NCBI GenBank assembly: GCA_025935235.1
Contig: JAICVT010000012.1
Coordinates: forward strand, 1-24,241
DNA length: 24,241 bases
Direction: 5' to 3'
From: Ktedonobacterales bacterium
Lineage (GTDB): Bacteria > Chloroflexota > Ktedonobacteria > Ktedonobacterales > JADMIN01
The notes beneath the pieces were generated by a model. That model was given only the letters and a program-made list of their open reading frames with translations, was not told the origin of the DNA and ran no database searches. This document shows, piece after piece, positions 1 through 7,526 of the stretch (within the stretch, counting starts at the first letter, position 1; each line of letters begins with the position of its first letter). The translations under genes and the position numbers were made by a program.

Positions 1-86
1 AGAACCGAGCGGCGCGCTGCTCAGTGACATCAGACCCTTCCACTTCTGTCATGCTGCTACCGAGTCCGATTGCGTCGTCCGCGCGC

Positions 87-200
87 GAACCCTCACCCCC
101 AGCCCCTCGCCCTGTGGGCGAGGGGAGCCGGAACGCCCGCGCCCCGTGGCAGAACTCTTCTTCTCTCTCTCCCTCTGGGAGAAGGTTGGGGTGAGGGTTC
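87..200. repeat. Long inverted repeat, C-rich/G-rich intergenic element, copy 1
   Basis: Perfect 13-bp outer arms at 87-99 (GAACCCTCACCCC) and 188-200 (its reverse complement) enclose two smaller hairpins: 103-112/116-125 (10-bp perfect stem, 3-nt loop) and 168-173/177-182. The right arm overlaps the stop codon of the membrane-protein gene on the minus strand. Related C-rich/G-rich sequence recurs at 19446-19528 and 22150-22250. It may act as a 3'-end or terminator-like structure, but no T-run follows it on either strand. Nothing else is seen in 1-198. Confidence 0.75.
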
Positions 201-1368
201 ACCCCACCTGGCCGCTCCCCGCCGTCCCCGCCGTCGCCCCGGCAGGCGTCGGCGGGCGACCGAAGGCCAGGTAGGCCAGCGAGATCGAGACCAGCTCCGA
301 GCCGGTGGAGAGCAGTCGCGAGACCATCGCCACGACGAACGCTATGGCGAACCCGCCCGGCCCCCCTGTCACGCCCGCCGCCACCATCAGCGCAGCGATC
401 GCCAGCTCGCGGAAGCCGATGCCGCTGGGGGTGATGAAGCTCAGGAAGCCAATATCCCAGCCCAGCGCATAGATGCCGATGGCCAGCGCCAGCAGCGCAG
501 AGGGCAGCGGCGTCGAGACGATGCTGCGCGTCAGCAGGTAGAAGCCGACGCCCGCGACGACCCAGCTCAGCGACCAGTAGAGCGTGATGACCAGCAGATC
601 GCGATAGCGCAGCGTCAGGTGGGTCGGCGGGCGCTTGAGCAGCCGCAGCCCCGCGTTCAGCGCAGCCTCCAGCAGGCGCGGGTGCAGGCCCAGCAGCAGC
701 AGCGGGATCGCCACCACCCCAGCGATCAGCGCGGTGTTAGCGGGGATGTGCGTCTGGGCCGCCAGCGCGCCCACATCGGGCCAGAAGAGCAGCGAGACGG
801 CAAAGACCAGCGCCGCCGAGAATATCTTGGTCGCCAGCTCGATCACCATGCTGGCGAAGCCGATCGCTTTCGGCACGCCGCGCTGCTCAGCCCACACCAC
901 CCGCGTGATGACATGCCAGACATTGCCAGGGATGTAGCGCACGAACTCAGCGCCCAGATAGATGCGCTCGCTGCTGACGACATCCAGCCTGCTGCCCAGC
1001 CGCGCCAGGATGCTGCGCCAGATCAGCGCGAACATCAGCTCCTGGGCCACGAGGAAGAGGAAGCCGAGACCCAGCAGCCCCCACTGCACATCCCAGTGAT
1101 AGTCCTTCAGCGCGCTCCAGCTCTTGTTGATGGCCAGCGCCACGAAGGCCGCGATCACCAGCAGCGCCACGGCCTGCACGATGCGCTTGTTGCGCCGCGC
1201 CCAGCCCATCGCGCGCGCCAGCAGGCCGCTGGATGTCGCGGCGGCTTCAGCGGCGGCGGGCGACGACGGTAGCGCGCGCTGGCGTGGCAGCGTATCCTTC
1301 AGCGCCTCCTGCTCCGCCTCACGCCGTGTCTCCCGCTGGGTCTCCGAGTCCTGGGAAGGGGCGCTCAA
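199..1368 (-). CDS. Lysylphosphatidylglycerol synthase-like TM / AglD-like flippase family membrane protein
   Basis: Predicted 389-aa polytopic inner-membrane protein. A polar N-terminus of about 60 residues precedes roughly eight hydrophobic segments. The short motifs FVRYIPGNVWH (about residue 140) and TPSGIGFRE (about residue 315) are hallmarks of the LPG_synthase_TM/UPF0104 family (DUF2029-like relatives excluded by these motifs). Members lacking the soluble synthase domain, like this one, are usually found next to polyprenyl-phosphate glycosyltransferases and are thought to help move or modify lipid-linked sugars. Its ATG overlaps the stop codon of the upstream glycosyltransferase (ATGA, 1365-1368), so the two are probably translationally coupled and work together in cell-envelope glycolipid or glycoprotein synthesis. 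The substrate cannot be told from sequence. Confidence 0.85.
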   Translation of the reverse strand: MSAPSQDSETQRETRREAEQEALKDTLPRQRALPSSPAAAEAAATSSGLLARAMGWARRNKRIVQAVALLVIAAFVALAINKSWSALKDYHWDVQWGLLGLGFLFLVAQELMFALIWRSILARLGSRLDVVSSERIYLGAEFVRYIPGNVWHVITRVVWAEQRGVPKAIGFASMVIELATKIFSAALVFAVSLLFWPDVGALAAQTHIPANTALIAGVVAIPLLLLGLHPRLLEAALNAGLRLLKRPPTHLTLRYRDLLVITLYWSLSWVVAGVGFYLLTRSIVSTPLPSALLALAIGIYALGWDIGFLSFITPSGIGFRELAIAALMVAAGVTGGPGGFAIAFVVAMVSRLLSTGSELVSISLAYLAFGRPPTPAGATAGTAGSGQVG

Positions 1369-2390
1369 TCCAACACCTGCCTCACGCTGTATTCATCCTC
1401 CGGGCGATAGGCGAAATGGCGAATCATCTCGCTCTGCAACCCCGTCAGGACAAAACTGATGCCAAAGATCAGCAGGATGACACCCACGAACAGGATCGGG
1501 CGGTCGTGGATCGGCTGCTGCGAGCCAAACGGCAGGTAGCGATCCAGCACCACATAGAGATCAATCACGAAGCCCACTAGCAGCGCGAGCAGGCCAATCG
1601 TGCCGAAGAGCCGCAGCGGCGTGCGCATGTAGGAGACCAGGAACAGCACCATCAGCAGGTCGAGGAAACCGCGCAGGAAGCGCCGCGCGCCGAACTTCGA
1701 CTTGCCAAACTTGCGCTTGTGGTGATGCACCTTCACCTCGGTGACGCGGTAGCCGCGCTGGTGCGCCAGAATCGGGATGAAGCGGTGCAGCTCACCATAC
1801 AGCTTGATCTCTTCGATGATCTCGCGACGATAGGCCTTGAAGCCGCAGTTGATGTCGTGCAGCTTGACGCCAGTGCTCGCCCAGATCATGCGGTTGAAGA
1901 AGAACGACGGGATGGTCTTGGTCGGCGGGTCGTGGCGCGGATACTTCCAGCCGGAGACGAGATCGTAGCCCTCGGCCAGCTTGTCGAGGAAGAGCGGAAT
2001 CTCCGCCGGGTCATCTTGCAGGTCGGCGTCCATCGTGAAGACCACGTCGCCGCGCGCCTCGTGGAAGCCCGCCACCAGCGCGGGCGTCTTGCCGAAGTTG
2101 CGGCGGAAGCGAATCACCCGCACATGCGAATCGAGATCGTGCAGCGCCTGCAACTGCGCGAATGAGCCGTCGCGGCTGCCGTCGTCAATGAAGATGATCT
2201 CGTAGGCCAGGTTGAGGCTGACGAGCTGGGGAGTCAGCGCGTCGTAGAGTGGGCGAACGCTCTCCGCTTCGTTATAGACCGGTACGACGACGCTGATGGC
2301 GACGTTAGCGGGCTGCATCCGCGCGCCGCGCATCGCCGCGCCCGGCGACGGCGTCGAGTTGATTGTCGCCGGGCTATCGGTCTGCTGCAT
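1365..2390 (-). CDS. Family 2 glycosyltransferase, DPM1/GtrB-like, with two C-terminal TM helices
   Basis: Predicted 341-aa membrane-anchored GT-A enzyme that would transfer a sugar from a nucleotide sugar to a polyprenyl phosphate. Seen: VVVPVYNE near the N-terminus, FIDDGSRDGS, a DADLQDDP motif carrying the metal-binding DxD-type acids, the conserved FGKSKFG segment, then two hydrophobic hairpin segments in the last ~100 residues, as in GtrB/ArnC/DPM1 proteins. The start at 2390 is preferred because a GGGGAGAG ribosome site lies just upstream. A start 16 codons earlier (2438) is in frame but has an Arg-rich non-homologous-looking leader. It overlaps the flippase-like gene downstream by 4 nt. 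Sugar and acceptor are unknown. Confidence 0.88.
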   Translation of the reverse strand: MQQTDSPATINSTPSPGAAMRGARMQPANVAISVVVPVYNEAESVRPLYDALTPQLVSLNLAYEIIFIDDGSRDGSFAQLQALHDLDSHVRVIRFRRNFGKTPALVAGFHEARGDVVFTMDADLQDDPAEIPLFLDKLAEGYDLVSGWKYPRHDPPTKTIPSFFFNRMIWASTGVKLHDINCGFKAYRREIIEEIKLYGELHRFIPILAHQRGYRVTEVKVHHHKRKFGKSKFGARRFLRGFLDLLMVLFLVSYMRTPLRLFGTIGLLALLVGFVIDLYVVLDRYLPFGSQQPIHDRPILFVGVILLIFGISFVLTGLQSEMIRHFAYRPEDEYSVRQVLD

Positions 2391-2787
2391 GGTCTCTTCT
2401 CTCCCCTGGGCGCGCCGGATGCTGCTCGATCGGGTCATGGCTCCACGCGCACGGTTCGCGCGTTTCGGCTATCCGCGGCTCGTGCGGCTATCTTCGGCTT
2501 TCTTCGGCATTATGGCGCCGCGCGGAATCGGCGTCAACGCGACTGTGACCGCCTGAATGGCCGCTCGCATGCGCGAGCCAGGCGGCGGCGCCCGCGCTCA
2601 ATCGCCGTGTATCGCCGTTTTCGGCGCCTGGCGTTTGCATCTGTGGGCGTGTGGGATACAATACCTGTGCCAGAGATCGTCGGTGGAGATGCGGGGGAGA
2701 GCATATTGGCGTCAAACGCCGCGGCAGGCGCTCGTCGCCGCGAGCCAATGGAGAGACCTGGGGAGACGCCAGAGGACGGGAGAGAAG
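2391..2787. other. Divergent intergenic region between glycosyltransferase and mglA-like gene
   Basis: About 400 bases with no gene I can support. It carries the 5' leader of the minus-strand glycosyltransferase and, on the plus strand, the promoter candidate listed separately. In-frame extensions of both neighbours run into it but have low-complexity, Arg-rich translations and no ribosome site. Confidence 0.6.
2634..2662 (+). promoter_or_regulatory. Candidate sigma70-type promoter for the mglA-like gene
   Basis: TTTGCA (2634-2639) and TACAAT (2657-2662) are separated by 17 nt, matching 4/6 and 5/6 consensus positions. Transcription would start near 2670 and leave a leader of about 118 nt before the ATG at 2788. 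Found by eye in a GC-rich region, so the AT-rich -10 stands out. Confidence 0.45.
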
Positions 2788-3372
2788 ATGTCGCTCATTA
2801 ACGTCGCCAAACGTGAGATTAGCTGCAAAGTGGTCTACTACGGCATTGGTCTGAGCGGCAAAACGACCAACCTGCATTTTATCCATCGCGCCGTCAACCC
2901 GCACGATGTTGGCGAGATGGTCTCCATTGATACCGAGACCGAGCGCACCCTCTACTTCGACCTGCTGCCGCTGGAGCTGGGCATGGTGCATGGCTTTCGC
3001 GTGCGCTTCCAGCTCTACACCGTGCCCGGGCAGGTGCTGTACCAGCAGACACGCCTCTCGGTGCTGCGTGGCGCCGACTGTGTCGTCTTCGTCGCGGACT
3101 CGCAGGCCAACAAGCTGCAAGAGAACATCGAGAGCTTCAAGGAGCTGACCGATCAGTTGCGCCACATGGGCAAGAATCCCGGCGACTTCCCCATCGTACT
3201 CCAGTGGAATAAGCGTGACCTTCCCGGAACGTTGCCCACGCCGGTGCTCGATCAGTATCTCAACCCGTTCCGCGCGCCCAGCTTCGAGGCGGTGGCAGTG
3301 AACGGTCGTGGCGTGGTCGAAAGCCTGCGCTACGCCATCAATGCCACCCTCACGCGCCTCGACCCGCCCTGA
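2788..3372 (+). CDS. MglA-like small Ras-family GTPase
   Basis: Predicted 194-aa cytoplasmic GTPase. The start at 2788 has a GGGAGAG ribosome site and gives a protein of normal MglA length. Seen: P-loop GIGLSGKTTN near the N-terminus, the PGQ motif (YTVPGQVLY) that replaces the usual DxxG in MglA proteins, and the guanine-specificity motif NKRDLP. In Myxococcus, MglA with its partner MglB sets cell polarity. Many Chloroflexota and deltaproteobacterial genomes also hold stand-alone MglA-like proteins whose roles are not known. No MglB/Roadblock gene lies next to it, so a polarity role is only a possibility. GTP binding is well supported. Confidence 0.92.
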   Translation: MSLINVAKREISCKVVYYGIGLSGKTTNLHFIHRAVNPHDVGEMVSIDTETERTLYFDLLPLELGMVHGFRVRFQLYTVPGQVLYQQTRLSVLRGADCVVFVADSQANKLQENIESFKELTDQLRHMGKNPGDFPIVLQWNKRDLPGTLPTPVLDQYLNPFRAPSFEAVAVNGRGVVESLRYAINATLTRLDPP

Positions 3373-3393
3373 GCCGCTCAGAGCGGGGCAAAG

Positions 3394-3792
3394 CTAGCCG
3401 CGCCGCTCTGGCGAGCCGCGCCGCTCTGGCGAGCCGCGCCGCTCCGGGTCGGAGCCTATGCCCTCAGCGACGATCAGGCTGAACAGGTCTCTGACCGCCC
3501 CCTCCAGCGAGCGCTGCACTTGCTGGAGTAATTCGAGATGGTCGTTCAGCGCGAATGTATCGCGCTGAACCCTCACGGCGGTCGTGATACAATAGCCCTG
3601 TTTAACCACATCGTTCACCAGGCGGTCCTGCGAGAGGACACAGGTGCGTACCTCGATGGCGCCAGGGGTCTCGCGAGCGAGGGCCAACCCGGCGCGCTGG
3701 TGCGCCTGATCTTCGATGTCTGGCCCCGATTGGGCAGGGGCGCCGTTGTCTGACAATTGTCCCCATACAGTCGCGTATACATCGGCTCTCAT
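3394..3792 (-). CDS. Hypothetical protein with repeated C-terminal tail
   Basis: Possible 132-aa soluble protein; I do not recognise the family. The start at 3792 is chosen because GAGAGG lies six bases upstream. An in-frame ATG at 3840 lacks such a site. Residues ~1-110 look like an ordinary mixed alpha/beta sequence, with a helical stretch LELLQQVQRSLEGAVRDLFSL. The last 19 residues are three near-identical copies of GSPERR-type units encoded by an 18-bp tandem repeat, so the tail is probably recent and disordered. It converges on the mglA-like gene with only 21 bp between stops. It could still be a non-coding stretch, as there is no homology evidence. Confidence 0.45.
   Translation of the reverse strand: MRADVYATVWGQLSDNGAPAQSGPDIEDQAHQRAGLALARETPGAIEVRTCVLSQDRLVNDVVKQGYCITTAVRVQRDTFALNDHLELLQQVQRSLEGAVRDLFSLIVAEGIGSDPERRGSPERRGSPERRG
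3396..3449. repeat. 18-bp tandem repeat, three copies
   Basis: Units at 3396-3413 and 3414-3431 are identical (AGCCGCGCCGCTCTGGCG). The third at 3432-3449 has drifted at its end. It lies in the 3' end of the small minus-strand gene and gives its SPERRG repeats. Confidence 0.9.
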
Positions 3793-3952
3793 GGCGCGCC
3801 TCTCTGTTCGCCAGCCTGCGTCGTGGCGAGCGTCGCTCATCCGGCGTGATGGGGTTTTATCGCCTTGCCGCGAACCGCAATTGGCTGCGTATGGCAGGTA
3901 TATGGTCTATAAGCTAGTTGTAAATAGTCAGTGAGGGACTAGCCAGTGATGT

Positions 3953-3972
3953 TTCGGCGCCTCGGCGCCGAA
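3953..3972. promoter_or_regulatory. Perfect palindrome upstream of the XRE-like regulator
   Basis: TTCGGCGCC and its exact reverse complement GGCGCCGAA are separated by 2 nt, ending 43 nt before the ATG at 4016. GGCGCC recurs at 3982-3987. It could be an autoregulatory operator for the downstream HTH-like protein or an RNA hairpin in its leader. The sequence alone does not decide. Confidence 0.4.
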
Positions 3973-4015
3973 GCGGTGGAAAGGCGCCGAGATCGGGCGC
4001 ACGGAAGGTGGATGC

Positions 4016-5536
4016 ATGGCGGATGATGGCTTTGGCAACTGTCTGGCAGGGCTAATGAAGAACAATCCCAGCAACCATGAATGCGTCCCAAAGTGCCTCG
4101 CCAAAGGCATTGGTCTCCAGGATACTGGCCAAATACGTGACTGGATCAAGAACAGGTATGCTCCCAAACTGGATTCCCCCTACGCCGGGAGGATCAGCGA
4201 GCACCTGGAGCTGACAGGCGAGCAGTCACACGTCCTGAGCGCCGCGCAAGCGCACTCGCTGGCGCTGCCACGCAAACCGCGAGACAGGAGCAAGCGCGGC
4301 GACGATAAGGAGTCGTCGCAATTTGTCAGCCTCCTTGGTTCAGGCGTCGCCGGAGCGCTCATCTCCATGCTCGAGGACGCGCCCAAAGGGACGGGGCGCG
4401 ACGACGACGCCAATACCATCACCCTCACCTGGCGCAGCCGCGATGCGCTGCCGATGACCCCGGCGCAGCGGGATCGGTGGGATGCCGCGCTGCAATCCGT
4501 CTTGCGGAAGGGCTGGCAGATTCACTACCTCGTGCAGCTCGACCGCGATGGCTCTCGCACGGTGAGCCTTGTCCAGCACATGCTCGACTTCATCGGCAGC
4601 GGCGCCTATGTGCCGCGCCACTTCGCGATCTATCCCGGCGCGCACACCGGTACAGACATGCCCGCATCGGATCTGCTCGTCATCCCCAGAGTCGCCGCCG
4701 CTGTGGTCTACTCGGCGAAGACTCCCCATGTCGCGGGTGCTGGCATCCTGACGCACGACCGCAGACAGATCAATGCGCTCGCGGCGCACGCGCGCCAGCT
4801 CGAAGACGCCACCGTGCCATTCTTGCAGATGCAATCGGCGCCTGAATCACCCGCTAAAGCGGTCAAGGCGATCCGGCAGGCGGAACACACCTGTCATGGC
4901 CGCAGGTTGTTCAAGAATGGCCTGGGCGCCTTCACACAGCCCCCCGAGTGGTTTAACGAGCGGACGGCGCCCGTCAATCCCGGCGTGGTGATGTCGGACG
5001 ACGAGTGGAAACGCTGCCTGCTCCACCAACGAGAGCGTATCGCCGCGTTCGAGCGATCCGTCAAACGCTACAAGTATCGCGACATCTGCCCGCTCAGCGC
5101 GCTCGATGCCCTGACGCGGCATGGTATCTATCCACGCGACGACATCTTCGTCGCGGGGTACCAGACCCGCACGCGCCGTCTGGAGCACCTTCGCCACGCG
5201 ATCACGGTGCTGCACGACAATGAGAACTATGAGATTGGCTTCGTGCAAGACGATGACGCCGCGAGCATGTCGCATGGCTCTGGTCAGCGGCTCGATACGA
5301 TGTGGCAGGTGACCGAGGACGGCAACGTCTACATAGGGACGTGGGGCCCAGACGCCACCGGCCAGCTTATCCCGGTGAACCTGCATACCTCCGAGCCGAC
5401 CGTGGCGCAGGGCTTTCGCGAACACTTTGACCAGTTGTGGGACACGATTCCCTGGGGGAATCGCGAGCGCACGTCCGTCATCAAGCTCCTCGAGCACGCC
5501 ATCCAGACGATCGAGGAGGACGACACGGAGGAGTGA
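4016..5536 (+). CDS. Large XRE-like N-terminus protein, family not recognised
   Basis: Predicted 506-aa soluble protein. GGAAGGTGG stands just upstream of the ATG. Residues ~8-85 resemble a divergent XRE helix-turn-helix: a lone helix, then IRDWIKNRYAP followed by ISEHLELTGEQ..VL, a spacing typical of the recognition helix and the helices after it. A charged linker (KPRDRSKRGDDKE, ~93-105) leads to a ~390-residue region with no motif I can name. It contains RKGWQIHYLVQLDRD and RHFAIYPG segments and no signal peptide or membrane helix. The likely reading is a DNA-binding regulator with a large ligand- or protein-sensing part. The gene stands alone and converges on the response regulator gene (38 bp between stops). 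The function is unknown and the HTH assignment is moderate. Confidence 0.8.
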   Translation: MADDGFGNCLAGLMKNNPSNHECVPKCLAKGIGLQDTGQIRDWIKNRYAPKLDSPYAGRISEHLELTGEQSHVLSAAQAHSLALPRKPRDRSKRGDDKESSQFVSLLGSGVAGALISMLEDAPKGTGRDDDANTITLTWRSRDALPMTPAQRDRWDAALQSVLRKGWQIHYLVQLDRDGSRTVSLVQHMLDFIGSGAYVPRHFAIYPGAHTGTDMPASDLLVIPRVAAAVVYSAKTPHVAGAGILTHDRRQINALAAHARQLEDATVPFLQMQSAPESPAKAVKAIRQAEHTCHGRRLFKNGLGAFTQPPEWFNERTAPVNPGVVMSDDEWKRCLLHQRERIAAFERSVKRYKYRDICPLSALDALTRHGIYPRDDIFVAGYQTRTRRLEHLRHAITVLHDNENYEIGFVQDDDAASMSHGSGQRLDTMWQVTEDGNVYIGTWGPDATGQLIPVNLHTSEPTVAQGFREHFDQLWDTIPWGNRERTSVIKLLEHAIQTIEEDDTEE

Positions 5537-5574
5537 GCGTACAGCGATGTCGGTGGTCAGCGTTCGCACCGCGT

Positions 5575-6762
5575 TCACGCCAGCCTGGCGGACTCCGCGC
5601 TGCCGGGCTGGCTCTCCGGCTGGTTCTCTGGCCGCAGGACGAGCAGCACGCAATCTTGCGGCGCGCCAGCCGGACTCAGGCGGCTATAGCGCGCCGAGAC
5701 GGGCGCTTCGCGACCATCCTTGAGTATGATGACGTAGTGCGCCTGCTGCTCGTTCGCGCCACGCAGCAGCGCCATGCGCATCGGGCAGGCATCGTTACAG
5801 AGCAACGATCCGTCGGCGTTGTGACAGCCCAGCAGGCTATAGCACTTTACCTGACCAGCTACCTCATCGGCGCTCCACCCGCAGAGCTGTTGCGCCGCCC
5901 GGTTGTAGAGCAGCACGGTGCGATCCAGCGTGAGCACCAGCAGCGGCATGGGCGCGCGGTCGAGCGCCTCCAGCGCCATGCGCTCCAGGCTGGTTTCACT
6001 TTGGCGCGTCAGCCCTGCTGTCGCTTGCTCGGTCGCGGAGAGCGCGGCCACGCTGGCAGGCTCGGCGCGCATGCGATAGCCGACGCCGCGCACCGTCTCG
6101 ATCGGCGCCTCCGCTCCCAGCGCCGTGCGCAGCTTGCGCCGCAGGTTGCTCACATGGATGTCTACCGCGCGATCCAGCGGCGCGCCACGCAGGAAGCCTT
6201 CGAGCTGGCCGAGCAGCTCCTCACGCGAGAAGACCCGCCCTGGATGCCGGGTCAGGCGCGCCAGCAGCTCGAATTCCAGCGAGGTGAGTGGCACATCCTG
6301 ATCCGCGACGCGGGCGCGCCGCTGGTCGAGCCGCAGCTCGATGGGGCCACAGCGCAGGGGAGTCTGCTCCTTGCCGCCGCGACCGCGCATGCGGCGCAAG
6401 GCGACGTTCACGCGCCCCAGCAACTCGCGCGGGTGCATCGGCAGCGACAGATAGTCGTCCGCGCCCGCGCTGAAAGCCAGCAGCTTGTTCAGCTCATCGC
6501 TCTGATCGCTGGTGATGAAGATGGCGGGCGCATCGCGCTCGCGCCGCAGTTCGCGGCACAGATCCAGGCCATCCACCAGCGGCAGCGCCTGATCGAGCAA
6601 CAACAGCGCGGGGTGGTGCTGATGGACGAGTTGTCGCGCCGTGCGACCGTTGTAGGCACAGAGGACTGTATGCCCGGCGCCTTCGAGCAGTGAGCGCAGC
6701 AGCGCGACGCTGCTGGGGGCATGATGCGCCACGAGGATGAGCGCTTCAGCGTGCTCCGGCAT
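5575..6762 (-). CDS. OmpR/PhoB-type regulator with degenerate receiver and C-terminal cysteine-rich PAS
   Basis: Predicted 395-aa cytoplasmic transcription factor, divergent from the benzoyl-CoA operon. Domains: receiver ~7-120, winged helix ~137-232 (ending ETVRGVGYRMR, as in PhoB), PAS ~265-378. Asp57 stands where the phospho-acceptor should be, and Thr84 is in place. However, the acidic pair is replaced by His13-His14 and the conserved Lys by Leu107, so ordinary Mg-dependent phosphorylation is doubtful. The PAS core carries Cys307, 313, 322 and 326 (C-x5-C-x8-C-x3-C), a possible redox or metal site. Winged helix followed by PAS is an unusual order. The start at 6762 fits the receiver; there are in-frame codons upstream with no homology. 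It likely controls the neighbouring operon (inference). Confidence 0.85.
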   Translation of the reverse strand: MPEHAEALILVAHHAPSSVALLRSLLEGAGHTVLCAYNGRTARQLVHQHHPALLLLDQALPLVDGLDLCRELRRERDAPAIFITSDQSDELNKLLAFSAGADDYLSLPMHPRELLGRVNVALRRMRGRGGKEQTPLRCGPIELRLDQRRARVADQDVPLTSLEFELLARLTRHPGRVFSREELLGQLEGFLRGAPLDRAVDIHVSNLRRKLRTALGAEAPIETVRGVGYRMRAEPASVAALSATEQATAGLTRQSETSLERMALEALDRAPMPLLVLTLDRTVLLYNRAAQQLCGWSADEVAGQVKCYSLLGCHNADGSLLCNDACPMRMALLRGANEQQAHYVIILKDGREAPVSARYSRLSPAGAPQDCVLLVLRPENQPESQPGSAESARLA

Positions 6763-6852
6763 AGAACGAACACCGCCTTGCGCGCCATATTCGGACGCGC
6801 CTCCGCGCCACGACGCCCGCCCATAGCAGGCGTCAAATCGCTCTCGGCTCGC

Positions 6853-6882
6853 AGTATAAGAGCGCCAGATTCCGACCGTCAA
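6853..6882 (-). promoter_or_regulatory. Candidate promoter for the PAS response regulator
   Basis: On the minus strand, TTGACG (6882-6877) and TATACT (6858-6853) are 18 nt apart, each matching 5/6 consensus bases. The implied leader to the start at 6762 is about 85 nt. Confidence 0.5.
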
Positions 6883-6924
6883 GCAACTTTACATCTTCGA
6901 AACAATTACCTGGGCGCCTTCTAC

Positions 6925-6944
6925 ACACTGAAATGGCACAGTGT
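6925..6944. promoter_or_regulatory. Candidate operator: ACACTG-N8-CAGTGT dyad before the benzoyl-CoA operon
   Basis: A perfect 6-bp inverted repeat with an 8-nt spacer sits 45 nt upstream of the first ATG (6990) of the operon, in the region between two divergent genes. The geometry suits a dimeric regulator. No convincing sigma70 -35/-10 pair is visible for the operon itself. Binding protein unknown; the divergent regulator is the obvious candidate. Confidence 0.35.
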
Positions 6945-6989
6945 CTCCCAACGTCGAGGCTGGCTCGGCCAACAGAGGGAGAGATCGCT

Positions 6990-7526
6990 ATGGTCACGCG
7001 CCATTCACCGCATGCCGAGCCAACGCGCGCCACGATCCACGCCACGATCCACGCCACGATCCGCGCTATGCGGCCTGACGATCTGGACGCCATCGTCCAG
7101 CTCGACGCGCGGGTCGCTGGCGTCGCGCGCCGCGCCTACTTCGAGCGACGGCTGATCGCGCTGGGCGAGGGCCAGCCGACGGGCCACACTATCGGCCTGG
7201 TCGCGGAGGATGACGCCACCGTCGTGGGCTTTGTCATGGGGACGCTCACCAGCGGCGAATTCGGCTTCACCGAGGTGACGGCGCTGATTGACTCCATCGC
7301 CGTCCATCCCGGCCAGCGACATCAGCGCATCGGGCGTCAACTCATCGAGTCGTTTCTCGCCGTGTGCGGCGCGTGCGGCGCGCGCGATGTCTATACACTC
7401 GTCAACTGGAACTCGTGGGAGATGCTCCGATTCTTCGATTCGGCTGGCTTCAGCCTCGCGCCAACCGTCCCGCTGCGGCGGCGCCTCGGCGAGGCCGAAA
7501 GGACGTCGAGCCATGAATCAGAGTAA
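6990..7526 (+). CDS. GNAT family N-acetyltransferase, first gene of benzoyl-CoA operon
   Basis: Predicted 178-aa acetyl-CoA-dependent acyltransferase. The ATG at 6990 is preferred over 6933 because AGAGGGAGAG lies just before it. Seen: an IRAMRPDDLDAIVQLD opening typical of GNAT, the beta4 stretch IDSIAVHPGQRHQRIGRQLIE with the acetyl-CoA loop (Q-R-x-x-R-I-G, close to the usual Q/R-x-x-G-x-G/A), and NWNSWEMLRFFDSAGF near the C-terminus. The N-terminal linker has a 12-bp tandem repeat (ATIH ATIH ATIR). It overlaps the next gene by 14 nt. In Rhodopseudomonas palustris, the GNAT enzymes Pat and KatA acetylate and switch off aryl-CoA ligases such as BadA. A similar role here is an inference from context, not shown by sequence. 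Confidence 0.85.
   Translation: MVTRHSPHAEPTRATIHATIHATIRAMRPDDLDAIVQLDARVAGVARRAYFERRLIALGEGQPTGHTIGLVAEDDATVVGFVMGTLTSGEFGFTEVTALIDSIAVHPGQRHQRIGRQLIESFLAVCGACGARDVYTLVNWNSWEMLRFFDSAGFSLAPTVPLRRRLGEAERTSSHESE
7029..7064 (+). repeat. 12-bp tandem repeat inside the GNAT gene
   Basis: Three units of GCCACGATCCAC, the last with one change (CCGC at its end), encode ATIH-ATIH-ATIR just before the GNAT fold. In-frame slippage would lengthen the N-terminal linker by four residues. Confidence 0.85.

Noticed and set aside
70..1272. Long plus-strand frame opposite the flippase-like gene, and similar long frames at 5437-6693, 12417-13163, 16172-17104, 22248-23558
   Set aside because: Shadows of real genes in GC-rich DNA: Arg/Gln/Ala-rich translations, no ribosome sites, no motifs, and strong homologous genes on the other strand or frame.
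3374..3386. Terminator after the mglA-like gene (CCGCTC-a-GAGCGG)
   Set aside because: Loop of one base and no T-run; too weak to call.
3396..3449. CRISPR array
   Set aside because: Units are directly adjacent with no spacers.
6934..6948. Sigma54-like promoter (TGGCAC with a downstream element)
   Set aside because: The -12 part reads CTCC instead of TTGC, and the regulator beside it is not of the sigma54-activator type.
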